This document shows positions 1-9,873 of a DNA stretch of 51,819 bases, one piece after another. Numbering within the stretch: position 1 is the stretch's first letter; each line of letters begins with the position of its first letter. The notes beneath the pieces were generated by a model that was not told the DNA's origin, made no database searches, and saw only the letters and a list, made by a program, of their open reading frames with translations. Origin of the DNA: Pontiellaceae bacterium B1224 (GTDB taxonomy: Bacteria > Verrucomicrobiota > Kiritimatiellia > Kiritimatiellales > Pontiellaceae); NCBI GenBank assembly GCA_029432815.1, contig JAROBA010000037.1, positions 1 through 51,819 of the forward strand, read 5' to 3'. The translations under genes and the position numbers were made by a program.

Positions 1-139
1 GCGAATCAGCCCGAAAAAGGAGACGCCCCCTCCCAAAAAAAGTCAGCAGGATCTACTGCCGGGGTTTAGCTGAAAAAAAATGGGGAATGTCCTGTAAACA
101 GTCGGGTTGTACAGCGAAAGCGAAATAGGGTAGAAGTTT

Positions 140-193
140 GTAGTTCCGCCTTTTGGCGGCCAGTCCGCATAGACCGCCTGAAGGCGGAACTAC
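140..193. repeat. Inverted repeat, interspersed type
   Basis: Arms GTAGTTCCGCC (140-150) and GGCGGAACTAC (183-193) pair perfectly, with further partly paired GGCGG/CCGCC blocks inside. A related arm (CCGCCTGAAGGCGGAACTAC) occurs at 20479-20498, so this is a dispersed element and not a simple local terminator. It lies just past the 3' end of uvrA. Bases 1-139 hold no gene I can support. Confidence 0.7.
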
Positions 194-224
194 ATACCTC
201 TCTCACACACCTTTCACACCCATC

Positions 225-3041
225 TTATAACAATTCCTTCAAATACTGCCCGGTGAACGATTCCTTGCACTTCGCCACTTTTTCGGGTGTGCCGGTGGCG
301 ACGATGGTTCCGCCGTTGATGCCGCCGCCGGGGCCGAGATCGATAATGTGGTCGGCGCGCTTGATCATGTCGAGGTTGTGCTCAATCACGATGACGGTGT
401 TGCCTTCATCGCGCAGACGTTCCAGCACTTCCAGCAGCTTATGCACGTCGGCGAAATGCAGACCGGTCGTCGGCTCGTCTAGAATGTAGACGGTCTGTCC
501 GGTCGACCGTTTGCTGAGCTCGGTGGAAAGTTTCACGCGCTGCGCTTCGCCACCGGAAAGCGTGGTGGCCGGCTGACCGAGTTTCAGATAGCCCAGTCCG
601 ACCTCGCACAGGGTTTTCATTTTGCGCTGAATCTTCGGCACCGCTTCAAAAAAGTCGAGTGCTTCGCTGATCGTCATATCGAGCACATCGGCAATATTCT
701 TGCCCTTATAATGCACTTCAAGTGTTTCCCGATTGTAGCGCTTTTCATTGCACTGTTCGCAGGGCACATACACATCCGGCAGAAAGTGCATTTCGATTTT
801 CAAGATGCCGTCGCCTTTGCACTTTTCGCAGCGGCCGCCCTTTACATTAAAGCTGTAACGTCCCGGTTTGTAGCCGCGCATTTTCGAAGCCGGCAGTGTG
901 GCAAACAAGGTGCGGATATCCGTAAAGGCTCCGGTGTAGGTTGCCGGGTTCGACCGCGGTGTGCGGCCAATCGGCGACTGGTCGATCACGATCATTTTAT
1001 CGCATTGGTCCAGCCCTTTGATTTCCTTGTATTTTCCGGGCGCATCCTTTGACCCATTGAAATGCCGGCCCAACGCTCGCTTCAACGTGAAGTCGGTCAG
1101 CGTACTTTTTCCACTACCCGAAACACCGGTCACACACGTAAAGAGCCCGAGCGGAAATTTGGCATTCACCTTTTTCAGGTTGTTAGCTTCCGCGCCCTTC
1201 AGCTCAATCCAGCCTTTATCCGGCTTGGTGCGCTTTTCAGGAATTTCCACCGTCAACTCTTCCCGCAAATATTTCGCCGTCAGCGTATCTGCCTTCATCA
1301 GCTTATCCGTGCGCCCGGCAAACACCACCTCGCCGCCATAGCGCCCCGCCGCGGGGCCCATATCGATGACATAATCGGCGGTACGAATCGTCTGTTCGTC
1401 GTGCTCCACGACAATCACGGTATTGCCCAGATCGCGGAGTCCGCGCAGCGTATGAATCAGCCGGTCGTTATCGCGCTGATGCAGCCCGATGCTCGGTTCG
1501 TCCAAAACATAAACTACGCCCACCAGTCCCGCTCCAATCTGCGTGGCCAGTCGAATACGCTGCGCCTCGCCGCCGGATAGCGTTCCGCTTTCGCGGTCGA
1601 GCGTCAGATAGTCGAGCCCGACGTTCACCATAAAACTGAGCCTCGCACGGATCTCTTTCAGGATCTCTTTGGTGATCAACTCTTCCTGCTTCGACAGTTC
1701 CAAGGTTTGGAAAAAATTTTGCGAGTCGATGACCGAGTCGGTGATAATTTCGCGAATATTCCGTCCGTTCATGGTGCAGGCCAAAACCGCGGGACGCAGG
1801 CGAGAACCGTTGCATTCCGGACAGACGCGTTTGTTCATGTAGCCACGCAGCCAATGGCTCATCGCTTCATTTTCGTTCACTTCAAGCCGTTCATTGAGCA
1901 TCGGGAATACGCCCTTAAACGGCTTTTTGATCAGACGACGGCGCATATAATATTCGATGTTTTCGTCGCCGGTGCCATGGAAAATTTCGTGCTGCACTTT
2001 TTTCGGCAAATCCTTAAACGGCGTTTTCGGGTCGATGCCATGGCGTGCCGCAACGGCCTGCAATAATTTCTTGTGATAAATGATCATCCGCTGGCCGCCG
2101 TAGCGCCACGGGTGAATGCAGGATTCAATCGCCTTCGTATGATCGGGCGCCACCTGCTCTTCGTCGAAAACCATCTGCGTTCCCAAACCATGACAGGTCG
2201 GGCACGCGCCGTACGGGCTGTTAAACGAGAAGTGACGGGCTTCCAATTTATCGAAGCTGATCCCGCAATCGAGACACGCGTTGGATTCCGAGAACATACG
2301 CTCTTCCCAACCGCCGTCGTCGGTGGTAATCAGCGCCGTCACCAGTCCATCCGCTTCGCCGAGGGCGAGCTCCACGGAATCGGTCATGCGGGTGCGAATG
2401 TCGTCCGCAATGGCCAGCCGGTCCACCACCGCTTCGATAGTGTGTTTGAATGTTTTCTTCAGCTTCGGGACGTTTTCCAGTTCGTAGATTTCGCCATCGA
2501 CCCGCACGCGCACAAAGCCCTGCTTACGGATGTTTTCAAAAACTTCGACGTGCTCGCCCTTTCGCCCGCGAACATACGGTGCCAAAATCATCAGCTTGGT
2601 TTTCGCGGGGAGCGCCATCAGCTGCTCCACCATTTCTTCCGCGCTCTGATTGGTGACCGGCTTGCCGCATTTGTAGCAATGCGCCTTGCCGATGCTGGCA
2701 AAAAGGAGGCGGAGGTAGTCGTAGATTTCGGTGGTCGTCGCGACGATGGAACGCGGGTTCGATCCCGCCGTGCGCTGCTCAATGGAAACGGCCGGCGAAA
2801 GGCCTTCGATGTAATCCACGTCCGGTTTCTGCATCTGGCCAAGGAACTGGCGCGCGTAGGCCGAAAGGCTCTCCACATATTTGCGCTGCCCTTCCGCATA
2901 AATCGTATCAAACGCCAGCGATGATTTTCCAGAGCCACTCAGCCCCGTCACCACCGTCAGTTCATCACGCGGAATTTTGACGTGCACATCCTTGAGATTA
3001 TGCTCCCGCGCACCCGCTACATTGATCCATTGCTTCGCCAT
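225..3041 (-). CDS. uvrA: UvrA, excinuclease ABC subunit A
   Basis: This is the damage-sensing ATPase of nucleotide excision repair; it forms UvrA2 or UvrA2B and loads UvrB on damaged DNA. At 938 residues it has the normal family length. Two ABC modules are visible: Walker [10 protein letters not shown] near residue 35 and GVSGSGKST near 640, with two LSGGEAQR signatures. There are also CxxC zinc motifs (CYKCG, CLDCG, and CEKCKGDG in the second half). I chose the ATG at 3041, which follows a GGAG sequence; a TTG lies directly before it in frame. The coding sequence carries an exact copy of the window's iterated palindrome at 1698-1712, translated as FQTLE. It looks monocistronic. The identification is secure. 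Confidence 0.97.
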   Translation of the reverse strand: MAKQWINVAGAREHNLKDVHVKIPRDELTVVTGLSGSGKSSLAFDTIYAEGQRKYVESLSAYARQFLGQMQKPDVDYIEGLSPAVSIEQRTAGSNPRSIVATTTEIYDYLRLLFASIGKAHCYKCGKPVTNQSAEEMVEQLMALPAKTKLMILAPYVRGRKGEHVEVFENIRKQGFVRVRVDGEIYELENVPKLKKTFKHTIEAVVDRLAIADDIRTRMTDSVELALGEADGLVTALITTDDGGWEERMFSESNACLDCGISFDKLEARHFSFNSPYGACPTCHGLGTQMVFDEEQVAPDHTKAIESCIHPWRYGGQRMIIYHKKLLQAVAARHGIDPKTPFKDLPKKVQHEIFHGTGDENIEYYMRRRLIKKPFKGVFPMLNERLEVNENEAMSHWLRGYMNKRVCPECNGSRLRPAVLACTMNGRNIREIITDSVIDSQNFFQTLELSKQEELITKEILKEIRARLSFMVNVGLDYLTLDRESGTLSGGEAQRIRLATQIGAGLVGVVYVLDEPSIGLHQRDNDRLIHTLRGLRDLGNTVIVVEHDEQTIRTADYVIDMGPAAGRYGGEVVFAGRTDKLMKADTLTAKYLREELTVEIPEKRTKPDKGWIELKGAEANNLKKVNAKFPLGLFTCVTGVSGSGKSTLTDFTLKRALGRHFNGSKDAPGKYKEIKGLDQCDKMIVIDQSPIGRTPRSNPATYTGAFTDIRTLFATLPASKMRGYKPGRYSFNVKGGRCEKCKGDGILKIEMHFLPDVYVPCEQCNEKRYNRETLEVHYKGKNIADVLDMTISEALDFFEAVPKIQRKMKTLCEVGLGYLKLGQPATTLSGGEAQRVKLSTELSKRSTGQTVYILDEPTTGLHFADVHKLLEVLERLRDEGNTVIVIEHNLDMIKRADHIIDLGPGGGINGGTIVATGTPEKVAKCKESFTGQYLKELL

Positions 3042-3081
3042 CAAATAACTCCATTAAACGAAAAAAGACTAACTGAATTTG

Positions 3082-3150
3082 AGCAACGAATGTATGGAAA
3101 GCAACGAATAATAAGCAGATCGAATTCGCTGCTTTCCATCCATTCGCTGC
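3082..3150. repeat. Long imperfect hairpin between uvrA and a small gene
   Basis: Two 27-base arms (3082-3108 and 3124-3150) are reverse complements at 24 positions and enclose a 15-base loop. Each arm itself contains GCAACGAAT or GCAGCGAAT twice, so the element is self-similar. It lies upstream of uvrA and downstream of the 3158-3418 gene. No T-run follows, so a terminator role is not clear. Confidence 0.75.
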
Positions 3151-3157
3151 GATTTTC

Positions 3158-3418
3158 TTAGAGGGACTTTTTACCGCGATAAGTGAACAGCTCTTCCCAT
3201 TCGTAGGATTCGGGTTTGCTGTAGATATTCAGCGCATCCATTACCTTCTGCTGCATGTGCATCGTCAGGCGGCGGCCTTTGCGACCTTTCTGGATCTGTT
3301 TGTGCGTAATAAAACCGGGCGGAGCAATGGCCACCAGGTCGGTATTCTTAATATTGTTCTTCGTCATAATGGCATCCAAAGGCTGGGTGCCTACATTCAT
3401 TTCAAGTTCTTCAGTCAT
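3158..3418 (-). CDS. Small putative helix-turn-helix protein
   Basis: This 86-residue basic protein has no signal peptide or membrane segment. Residues about 12-65 (DAIMTKNNIKNTDLVAI, then THKQIQKGRKGRRLT, then QKVMDALN) have the spacing of a Cro-like helix-turn-helix, with a basic GRKGRR turn. This is a pattern judgement. I recall similar short conserved proteins of unknown function in other Gram-negative phyla but cannot name a family. Upstream AGGAACC is a plausible ribosome site. It lies between dus and uvrA on the same strand, separated from both by hairpin repeats. DNA-binding is an inference only. Confidence 0.7.
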   Translation of the reverse strand: MTEELEMNVGTQPLDAIMTKNNIKNTDLVAIAPPGFITHKQIQKGRKGRRLTMHMQQKVMDALNIYSKPESYEWEELFTYRGKKSL

Positions 3419-3440
3419 AGGTTCCTTTTAGTGAAAAGGG

Positions 3441-3520
3441 ACGATTGAGGCGTGAGCCGTGAGCCGTGAGCCGTGAGCCGTGAGCCGTGAGCCGAAAATC
3501 ACGCCTCAAACGTCAATCGT
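3441..3520. repeat. Hairpin with six GTGAGCC tandem units
   Basis: Six tandem copies of the 7-mer GTGAGCC (3452-3493) are enclosed by complementary flanks, ACGATTGAGGCGTGA at 3441-3455 and TCACGCCTCAAACGTCAATCGT-like sequence at 3499-3520. The right flank includes the last codons and stop of dus (3513-3515). The 7-bp unit without spacers rules out CRISPR. Confidence 0.8.
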
Positions 3521-4559
3521 CACATTTATTTTTTTCTATCAAAATATCCACTTCCTCGAGAATCGAATCTACGCTCATCAACGTGGCCAATTTCATGAGC
3601 AACTGCTTCTTATCAAACAACCCCTTCACATAATAGGGAATATGGGTGCGGAATTGGATGCAGGCGGCCTCTTCGGCGGTATATTTTTTGGCGCGGGCAG
3701 ATGAATGCTGCTTCGATTCGTTTAATTCAACCAGCCGGCGAAGGTGCTCGGCCATCAGATCACGGCGTGCGAGCAGGCGGGCCGCCTGCGGTACAATGTC
3801 CGTATCGCAGGCGGCTCGCCTGCCCCACCGAAGGGTTTCAAAAATCCAGGGATTCCCAATGGCGCCGCGGCCGATCATGACACCGTCGACGCCGGCGACT
3901 TCGACCATGCGCTCGGCATCTTCCAAGCCTTGGACGCCGCCGTTTCCAATGATTGGAATGTTCAGGGCCTGCTTCATTTCACCGAGCTTTTCAAAATCGG
4001 GCTCGCCGCCATGAAAGTTTTTGGCGAGGCGGGCGTGGACGGCAATCATATCCGCCCCGCTCTCTTCCACCACACGGGCGATTTCGAGATGGTCGGCGGA
4101 ATCGTTGTTAAATCCGATACGGGTTTTGACGGAAACCGGCAGCGACACGGCGTTCCGAACCTTGGAAATGATGGTTCCAAGCATTGGAAGGTCTTTCAGC
4201 AGCGCCGCACCGGCACCGCGGGAAACCACTTTCTTTACGGGACATCCGCAGTTGATATCAAGCCAATCGAAGCGCCCGGTTAGCTCAACATATTTTGCGG
4301 CTTCGGCCATGGCTTCGGGATCGCGCCCGAAGATATGCCCGGCGATGGGGTGTTCGTTTTTCGCGGCGGCCAATACTGCAAAGGTGTTTTCGGAATCGCG
4401 CCGAATGCCTTCGGCGCTGGTGAGCTCGGTGTAGACGGCGCCAGCCCCGTGTTCCAGGCACAATGTACGCATCGCCGCGTCCGTATAGCCCGCCATCGGG
4501 GCAAGCACAACGGGATGATTGATCGTAACGGTTCCAAACTGTAGGGGCTTTAAATTCAT
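3513..4559 (-). CDS. dusB: tRNA-dihydrouridine synthase (DusB-like)
   Basis: This flavoenzyme of about 348 residues reduces uridine to dihydrouridine in the tRNA D-loop using NAD(P)H. The FMN-barrel start VVLAPMAGYTD, the catalytic loop LDINCGCPVKKV with its active cysteine, VKTRIGF, HARLAKNFHGG and IIGNGGV, and MIGRGAIGNPW are all present in family order. I chose the ATG at 4559 because the barrel begins right after it and upstream in-frame sequence is not Dus-like. An inverted repeat (3773-3823) is translated in frame as RRAACDTDIVPQAARLLA at a surface-type position between the barrel and the C-terminal helical domain. The window's palindrome occurs at 3944 and 4175 (PIIG, PMLG). Assignment to DusB rather than another Dus subfamily is less certain. 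Confidence 0.93.
   Translation of the reverse strand: MNLKPLQFGTVTINHPVVLAPMAGYTDAAMRTLCLEHGAGAVYTELTSAEGIRRDSENTFAVLAAAKNEHPIAGHIFGRDPEAMAEAAKYVELTGRFDWLDINCGCPVKKVVSRGAGAALLKDLPMLGTIISKVRNAVSLPVSVKTRIGFNNDSADHLEIARVVEESGADMIAVHARLAKNFHGGEPDFEKLGEMKQALNIPIIGNGGVQGLEDAERMVEVAGVDGVMIGRGAIGNPWIFETLRWGRRAACDTDIVPQAARLLARRDLMAEHLRRLVELNESKQHSSARAKKYTAEEAACIQFRTHIPYYVKGLFDKKQLLMKLATLMSVDSILEEVDILIEKNKCDD
3773..3823. repeat. Palindromic element embedded in dus coding sequence
   Basis: Arms of 22 bases (3773-3794 and 3802-3823) are reverse complements apart from 2 positions, around a 7-base loop. Both carry GCAGGCGGGCCGCCTGCG or GCAGGCGGCTCGCC. The element keeps the dus frame open and adds roughly 18 residues that I do not expect in Dus proteins. 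Confidence 0.8.
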
Positions 4560-4846
4560 CGGGCAGGGAATATTTCGCAGCGGAAGGTAGATGTAAACCC
4601 CGTTTTGAGCCGATCGGGAAATTTGTTTCCGCCCGTGAAATGGCGATGGAAAAAAATGTCGTCCTTTTGCGTAATCACCTCTTTTTACAAGGGTTGGAAC
4701 TTTTTGACTTTCTGCCCGTGGAACGAGCGGAAATTTTTTTCCGTATCGCCGCACCCTGCTTTCCAACCACCGGAACTCATCTGTATTTTTTCTTCTCGTT
4801 CACCTGCGGTCACTTACAACTTACGCAAGGTCCCGAACCCCGGCGA

Positions 4847-4862
4847 TGGCACACCTGTTGCA
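4847..4862 (+). promoter_or_regulatory. Sigma-54 (-24/-12) promoter of the nif operon
   Basis: TGGCACACCTGTTGCA matches the sigma-54 consensus TGGCAC-N5-TTGCA with the invariant GG and GC at the correct spacing. It stands 81 bases before the nifH ATG in the only gene-free gap upstream of the operon. This implies control by an enhancer-binding activator such as NifA; no activator gene is in the window, and I could not confirm a TGT-N10-ACA site. Confidence 0.88.
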
Positions 4863-4918
4863 ATAGGGGTGTCACAATTTGGGAAGAATAGAAACTGAAC
4901 TGAAATTGGAACAACTAA

Positions 4919-5767
<849 letters not shown>

Positions 5768-5781
5768 GGCAGCATAACTGC

Positions 5782-5857
5782 CGGTCGAAGGTCGAAAAGT
5801 CAACGGTCGCAAGTCGGCCCGGACTTTAAGACCTTCGACCTTCAGACCTTTGACTTA
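5782..5857. repeat. Self-similar inverted repeat between nifH and nifI1
   Basis: GGTCGAAGGTCGAAAAGTC on the left is mirrored by GACCTTCGACCTTCAGACC and TTTGACTT on the right. The GGTCGAA unit recurs within each arm. The element fills nearly the whole gap before the nifI1 ribosome site. Confidence 0.75.
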
Positions 5858-5879
5858 AACAACCTACCAGGAGAAAAAA

Positions 5880-6212
5880 ATGTCTAAATTACTCGTACGT
5901 TCCATCGTTCGTCCTGAAAAAGCGGATGAAGTTATGAAATGCCTGCTCGAAGCCGGATACCCCGCCGTTACTAAAGTTCCGGTCTTCGGACGCGGCAAAC
6001 AACGCGGCCTGAAAGTCGGCGACATCACCTACGACGAACTGCCGAAGGAAATGCTGATGACGGTCGTTCCGGAAGCCGAAAAGGACTTTGTAGTCAAAAC
6101 GGTACTCGGTGCCGCCAAGTCCAGCGAAACCGGCAACTATGGCGATGGAAAGATTTTCATCTCACCGGTCGACGAAATCTACACGATCAGTTCCGGCGTT
6201 AAGGAAGACTAA
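5880..6212 (+). CDS. nifI1: NifI1, nitrogenase-specific PII-like regulator
   Basis: This 110-residue GlnB-family protein in methanogens and clostridia forms NifI1-NifI2 hetero-oligomers that bind NifDK and switch it off when ammonium is present, with 2-oxoglutarate relieving inhibition. PII landmarks are LLVRSIVRPEKADEV at the N-terminus, a T-loop region GRGKQRGLKVGD, and the nucleotide-binding GDGKIFISPVDEIYTI near the C-terminus. AGGAG lies 8 bases before the ATG. The position between nifH and nifD is diagnostic for NifI as opposed to GlnB. Confidence 0.95.
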   Translation: MSKLLVRSIVRPEKADEVMKCLLEAGYPAVTKVPVFGRGKQRGLKVGDITYDELPKEMLMTVVPEAEKDFVVKTVLGAAKSSETGNYGDGKIFISPVDEIYTISSGVKED

Positions 6213-6216
6213 TCCA

Positions 6217-6322
6217 TTGCCGATTTTTGATTGCTGATTGCCGAATTAAAAAACAAGAGCCCAACGGCGACTGAGTTCGACAAATCGACAATCTAAAATC
6301 ATCAATCGCAAATCAATTATCC
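6217..6322. repeat. Self-similar inverted repeat between nifI1 and nifI2
   Basis: The left part repeats GATTTTTGATTGCTGATTGCC and the right part carries its complement as AATCGACAATC, AATCATCAATCGCAAATCAAT. Both halves are built from ATTGCNGATT-like words. The GAAGGGAG ribosome site of nifI2 follows directly. Confidence 0.7.
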
Positions 6323-6335
6323 CGAAGGGAGAATC

Positions 6336-6746
6336 ATGAAAGAAGTAATGGCAGTCATACGAATGAATAAAATCAACGACACCAAGCGTGCGTTGAACGA
6401 AGCGGGCATCAGCTCCTTCACCGCCACCGGGCGGGTCCAGGGTCGTGGCAAAGGGCTGGTTGATTATCGCATCCTGCACGGCGCCGAAGAAGGTGCCCCG
6501 GAAGCGATCGAGCAACTGGGCCAAGGTCCCCGCCTCGTTCCCAAGCGTCTGATCACCGTTGTGGTGTCGGACGACTGGGTGGAAAAAACAGTTGAAACCA
6601 TCATCATGACCAACCGGACCGGCAGCGCAGGCGATGGAAAGATTTTTGTCCTGCCGATTCTGGAAGCAACCCGTGTTAGAACTGGAGAAACCGTCACCGG
6701 CCCTTGCGGCGCCGACGTGCTCGACTCCTCAGGAGGTTTGAAATGA
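6336..6746 (+). CDS. nifI2: NifI2, nitrogenase-specific PII-like regulator
   Basis: This 136-residue partner of NifI1 takes part in post-translational control of dinitrogenase. The PII core is clear: MKEVMAVIRMNKINDTKRAL at the start, GRVQGRGKG in the T-loop region, and GSAGDGKIFVLPILEATRVRTGE near the C-terminus. The stop overlaps the nifD start (ATGA), so translational coupling is likely. GGGAG precedes the ATG. Confidence 0.95.
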   Translation: MKEVMAVIRMNKINDTKRALNEAGISSFTATGRVQGRGKGLVDYRILHGAEEGAPEAIEQLGQGPRLVPKRLITVVVSDDWVEKTVETIIMTNRTGSAGDGKIFVLPILEATRVRTGETVTGPCGADVLDSSGGLK

Positions 6747-8380
6747 GTGAAAAAAGAAAACTACCCGATCCTTCCATTGTGAAGGAAGAAATTCTTGCAA
6801 AATATCCCCCGAAAATTGCGCGTAAACGTGCAAAATCCATGGTAGTCGTGGACCAGACGGTCGACCAGGAGATTCAGTCCAACGTCCGCACCATTCCGGG
6901 CATCATCACCCAGCGCGGCTGCTGTTATGCGGGTTGCAAAGGGGTGGTACTCGGACCGACCCGCGATATCGTCAACCTGGTACACGGCCCGATCGGCTGT
7001 AGCTTCTATGCTTGGCTGACCCGCCGTAACCAGACCGATGCCGGCGAAGAAGGCCCGGACGGCGAAAACTTCATCAACTACTGTTTCTCAACCGATATGC
7101 AGGATGAAAACATCGTATTCGGTGGTGAAAAGAAGCTGAAACAGGCGATTCAGGAAATTTACGAAATCTTCAAACCGAAGGCCATCGGCGTATTCTCCAC
7201 CTGCCCGGTCGGTCTGATCGGTGACGACGTTCACGCCGTTTCCCGTGAGATGAAAGAAAAGCTCGGCGACTGCAACGTCTTCGGATTCAGCTGTGAAGGG
7301 TATAAGGGTGTATCCCAGTCGGCCGGCCATCACATTGCAAACAACGCGCTGTTCAAGCACGTGATTGGTAATGATGACACGGCACCGAAAGGGAAATACA
7401 ACATTAACCTGCTGGGTGAGTATAACATTGGCGGTGACGCCTTTGAGCTCGACCGCATCTTCGACTTGTGCGGAATCAACCTGATCAGCACTTTCTCCGG
7501 TAACTCCACCGTCTCAGGATTCGAACGTTCGCATACAGCGGACCTCAACCTGGTGATGTGTCACCGGTCGATCAACTATGTGGCCGAAATGATGGAAACC
7601 AAATATGGTATTCCGTGGTTCAAGGTCAACTTCATCGGGGCTGAAGCCACCGCGAAAAGCCTGCGTCGTCTTGGTGAATACTACGGTGATGCGGATTTGA
7701 TCGCCAGGATCGAAGAAGTGATCGCCGCAGAACTGCCGGGTGTTAAAGCCGCAGCCAAAGCGGTTCTCCCGACAACGGATGGCAAACTGGCCATGATGTT
7801 CGTGGGTGGATCCCGTGCGCATCACTACCAGGAACTCTTCGCTGAAATGGGTATGACCACCGTTTCCGCCGGTTATGAGTTTGCTCACCGCGATGACTAT
7901 GAAGGCCGCAAAGTCCTTCCGAGCATCAAAGTGGACGCAGACAGCCGGAACATCGAAGAACTCAAGATTGAACCAGATGAAACCCGCTACAATCCGCGTA
8001 AAACGGAAGAAGAGCTGGCCGAACTCGAAAAGAACGGTCTTGAATTCAGCGAATACAAAGGTATGTACACCGAAATGGCCGACCAGTCCCTCATCGTGGA
8101 CGACATCAGCCATTGGGAGTCTGACAAACTGATCGAATACTACAAACCCGATATCTTCTGCGCCGGCATCAAGGAAAAATATGTCGTTCAGAAAATGGGT
8201 ATTCCGTTGAAACAGCTTCACAGCTATGACTACGGCGGACCGTATGCCGGCTTCGAAGGAGCCAAGAACTTCTACACCGATATTGAGCGCATGCTCAGCA
8301 CCACCATCTGGAAGAAGCTCAAAGCCCCGTGGCTCAGTAAAGAAACCGACCCCTGCATCTGCGCGGAGTTTGTTGCCTAA
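6743..8380 (+). CDS. nifD: Nitrogenase MoFe protein alpha chain NifD
   Basis: This chain carries the FeMo-cofactor and shares the P-cluster with NifK. From the ATG at 6743 (after AGGAGG, overlapping the nifI2 stop) it has 545 residues. P-cluster cysteines are Cys60 (RGC), Cys86 (GPIGC) and Cys154 (FSTC); cofactor ligands are Cys273 (LVMC) and His493 (LHSYDY). The substrate-site pair Gln192 and His196 (VSQSAGHH) is intact. A stretch near residues 385-450, longer than in aerobic NifD, is typical of the anaerobe type. No vnfG/anfG-like gene follows, so this is the molybdenum enzyme, with every catalytic residue in place. Confidence 0.98.
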   Translation: MSEKRKLPDPSIVKEEILAKYPPKIARKRAKSMVVVDQTVDQEIQSNVRTIPGIITQRGCCYAGCKGVVLGPTRDIVNLVHGPIGCSFYAWLTRRNQTDAGEEGPDGENFINYCFSTDMQDENIVFGGEKKLKQAIQEIYEIFKPKAIGVFSTCPVGLIGDDVHAVSREMKEKLGDCNVFGFSCEGYKGVSQSAGHHIANNALFKHVIGNDDTAPKGKYNINLLGEYNIGGDAFELDRIFDLCGINLISTFSGNSTVSGFERSHTADLNLVMCHRSINYVAEMMETKYGIPWFKVNFIGAEATAKSLRRLGEYYGDADLIARIEEVIAAELPGVKAAAKAVLPTTDGKLAMMFVGGSRAHHYQELFAEMGMTTVSAGYEFAHRDDYEGRKVLPSIKVDADSRNIEELKIEPDETRYNPRKTEEELAELEKNGLEFSEYKGMYTEMADQSLIVDDISHWESDKLIEYYKPDIFCAGIKEKYVVQKMGIPLKQLHSYDYGGPYAGFEGAKNFYTDIERMLSTTIWKKLKAPWLSKETDPCICAEFVA

Positions 8381-8391
8381 AGAAAGTTAAA

Positions 8392-8457
8392 GGTTCAAGG
8401 GTTGCAGAGTTTAACGTCTCGCACTCTGAAACCCTGCAACCCTTTCACTCTTGAACC
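8392..8457. repeat. Inverted repeat between nifD and nifK
   Basis: GGTTCAAGGGTTGCAGAGT (8392-8410) is mirrored with two bulges by ACTCTGAAACCCTGCAACCC and CTTGAACC (8423-8457). It occupies most of the 99-base gap. It could set the mRNA stoichiometry of nifD and nifK, but that is speculative. Confidence 0.75.
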
Positions 8458-8479
8458 CTATATAACTGGAGAAAATAAA

Positions 8480-9862
8480 ATGCTCTTACGACACACACCT
8501 AAAGAAATCACGGAACGCAAAGGGGTTACTATTAACCCGGCAAAAACCTGTCAGCCCGTTGGCGCAATGTACGCGGCGCTCGGCGTACACGGCTGCCTGC
8601 CGCACTCGCATGGCTCCCAGGGCTGCTGCTCGTATCACCGCAGTGTCCTGACCCGCCATTACAAAGATCCGATCATGGCCGGAACCAGCTCCTTCACAGA
8701 AGGTTCCTCGGTATTCGGAGGCCAGGCCAACCTGCTGGCAGCCCTGACCAACATGTTCACCATCTATAATCCGGATCTGGTGGCCGTTCACACGACCTGC
8801 CTGTCGGAAACCATCGGGGATGACATTCCGCAGATCGTCCATAAGGCGACTGAAGACGGAAAGATTCCGGAAGGAAAACACGTGATCCACTGTAACACGC
8901 CGTCCTATGTGGGTTCGCACGTCACCGGGTTTTCCAACATGTGCACCGGCATCGTCAAAGGTCTGGCGAAACATACCGGCAATGCCATCGATCAGGTCAA
9001 CATCCTGCCGGGCTGGGTTGAACCCTCCGATATGCGCGAAATCAAGCGTATCGCCAAGGAAATGGAAGCCAAGATTGTGATGTATCCTGATACCTCCGAT
9101 GTAGTTGACGCTCCGCAGACCGGTGAGTTCAAGATGTATCCTGCCGGCGGTACCACCGTGGAAGCCATTGCTTCATCCGGTGACAGCATCAAGACACTGG
9201 CTTGCGGATCCTGGGCTTCCGAAGATGCCGCCAAGCAGCTCGACAGCAGCTTCAAGGTACCGTACGAAGTACTCGACATTCCGGTCGGACTTTCCGCCAC
9301 AGACCGCTTCATTGAAGCACTCGCCAATGCAGCCAAGGTTCCGGTTCCGGATTCCTTCATTGCTGAACGCGGTCGTCTGGTTGATGTGATTGCCGACATG
9401 ACTCAGTACCTGCACGGTAAGAAAGTCGCCATCTTCGGTGACCCCGATCAGCTGATCCCAATGGTTGAGTTCCTGCTGGACCTCGACATGATCCCGACTC
9501 ACGTGATCTCCGGAACCCCGGGCAAAAAGTTCACCGCCAAGATCAAGGAACTGTGTGCTGAAAAAGCACCGAACGTCCAGGTTCAGAACGGTGCGCAGTC
9601 CGACATGTTCCTGCTGCATCAGTGGATCAAGAACGAGCCGGTCGACCTGTTGCTGGGCAATACCTACGGAAAGTACATCGCTCGCGATGAAGAAATTCCG
9701 TTCGTACGCTACGGATTCCCGATTCTTGACCGTATCGGCCACAGCTACTTCTCGACCGTGGGTTACACCGGCGGTATCCGCCTGCTCGAAATGATGCTCG
9801 GCGCGATCATGGACCGTCAGGAACGTGAGTGCTCCGACATCAAAATGGAACTCGTAATGTAA
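8480..9862 (+). CDS. nifK: Nitrogenase MoFe protein beta chain NifK
   Basis: This is the beta chain of dinitrogenase, supplying half of the P-cluster ligands. Cys24 (TCQPVG), Cys49 (GSQGC, followed by CSYHR) and Cys107 (VHTTC) match the canonical ligands, and SSVFGGQANL plus LSETIGDD follow as expected. At 460 residues with a short N-terminus it fits the anaerobe-type NifK. I start at the ATG at 8480, behind GGAG; an in-frame extension to 8402 would run into the inverted repeat. No nifE, nifN, nifB or nifV is present in the window, so cofactor synthesis genes must be elsewhere. Confidence 0.98.
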   Translation: MLLRHTPKEITERKGVTINPAKTCQPVGAMYAALGVHGCLPHSHGSQGCCSYHRSVLTRHYKDPIMAGTSSFTEGSSVFGGQANLLAALTNMFTIYNPDLVAVHTTCLSETIGDDIPQIVHKATEDGKIPEGKHVIHCNTPSYVGSHVTGFSNMCTGIVKGLAKHTGNAIDQVNILPGWVEPSDMREIKRIAKEMEAKIVMYPDTSDVVDAPQTGEFKMYPAGGTTVEAIASSGDSIKTLACGSWASEDAAKQLDSSFKVPYEVLDIPVGLSATDRFIEALANAAKVPVPDSFIAERGRLVDVIADMTQYLHGKKVAIFGDPDQLIPMVEFLLDLDMIPTHVISGTPGKKFTAKIKELCAEKAPNVQVQNGAQSDMFLLHQWIKNEPVDLLLGNTYGKYIARDEEIPFVRYGFPILDRIGHSYFSTVGYTGGIRLLEMMLGAIMDRQERECSDIKMELVM

Positions 9863-9873
9863 AATGCCACACC

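Noticed and set aside
3452-3493. GTGAGCC tandem as a CRISPR array
   Set aside because: The unit is 7 bases without spacers and there is no cas gene.
4847-4862. Alternative (vanadium or iron-only) nitrogenase
   Set aside because: No vnfG/anfG gene between nifD and nifK and the alpha chain has normal MoFe ligands.
8402-8479. Upstream extension of nifK
   Set aside because: The extra residues are encoded by an inverted repeat and are not NifK-like; GGAG precedes the ATG at 8480.
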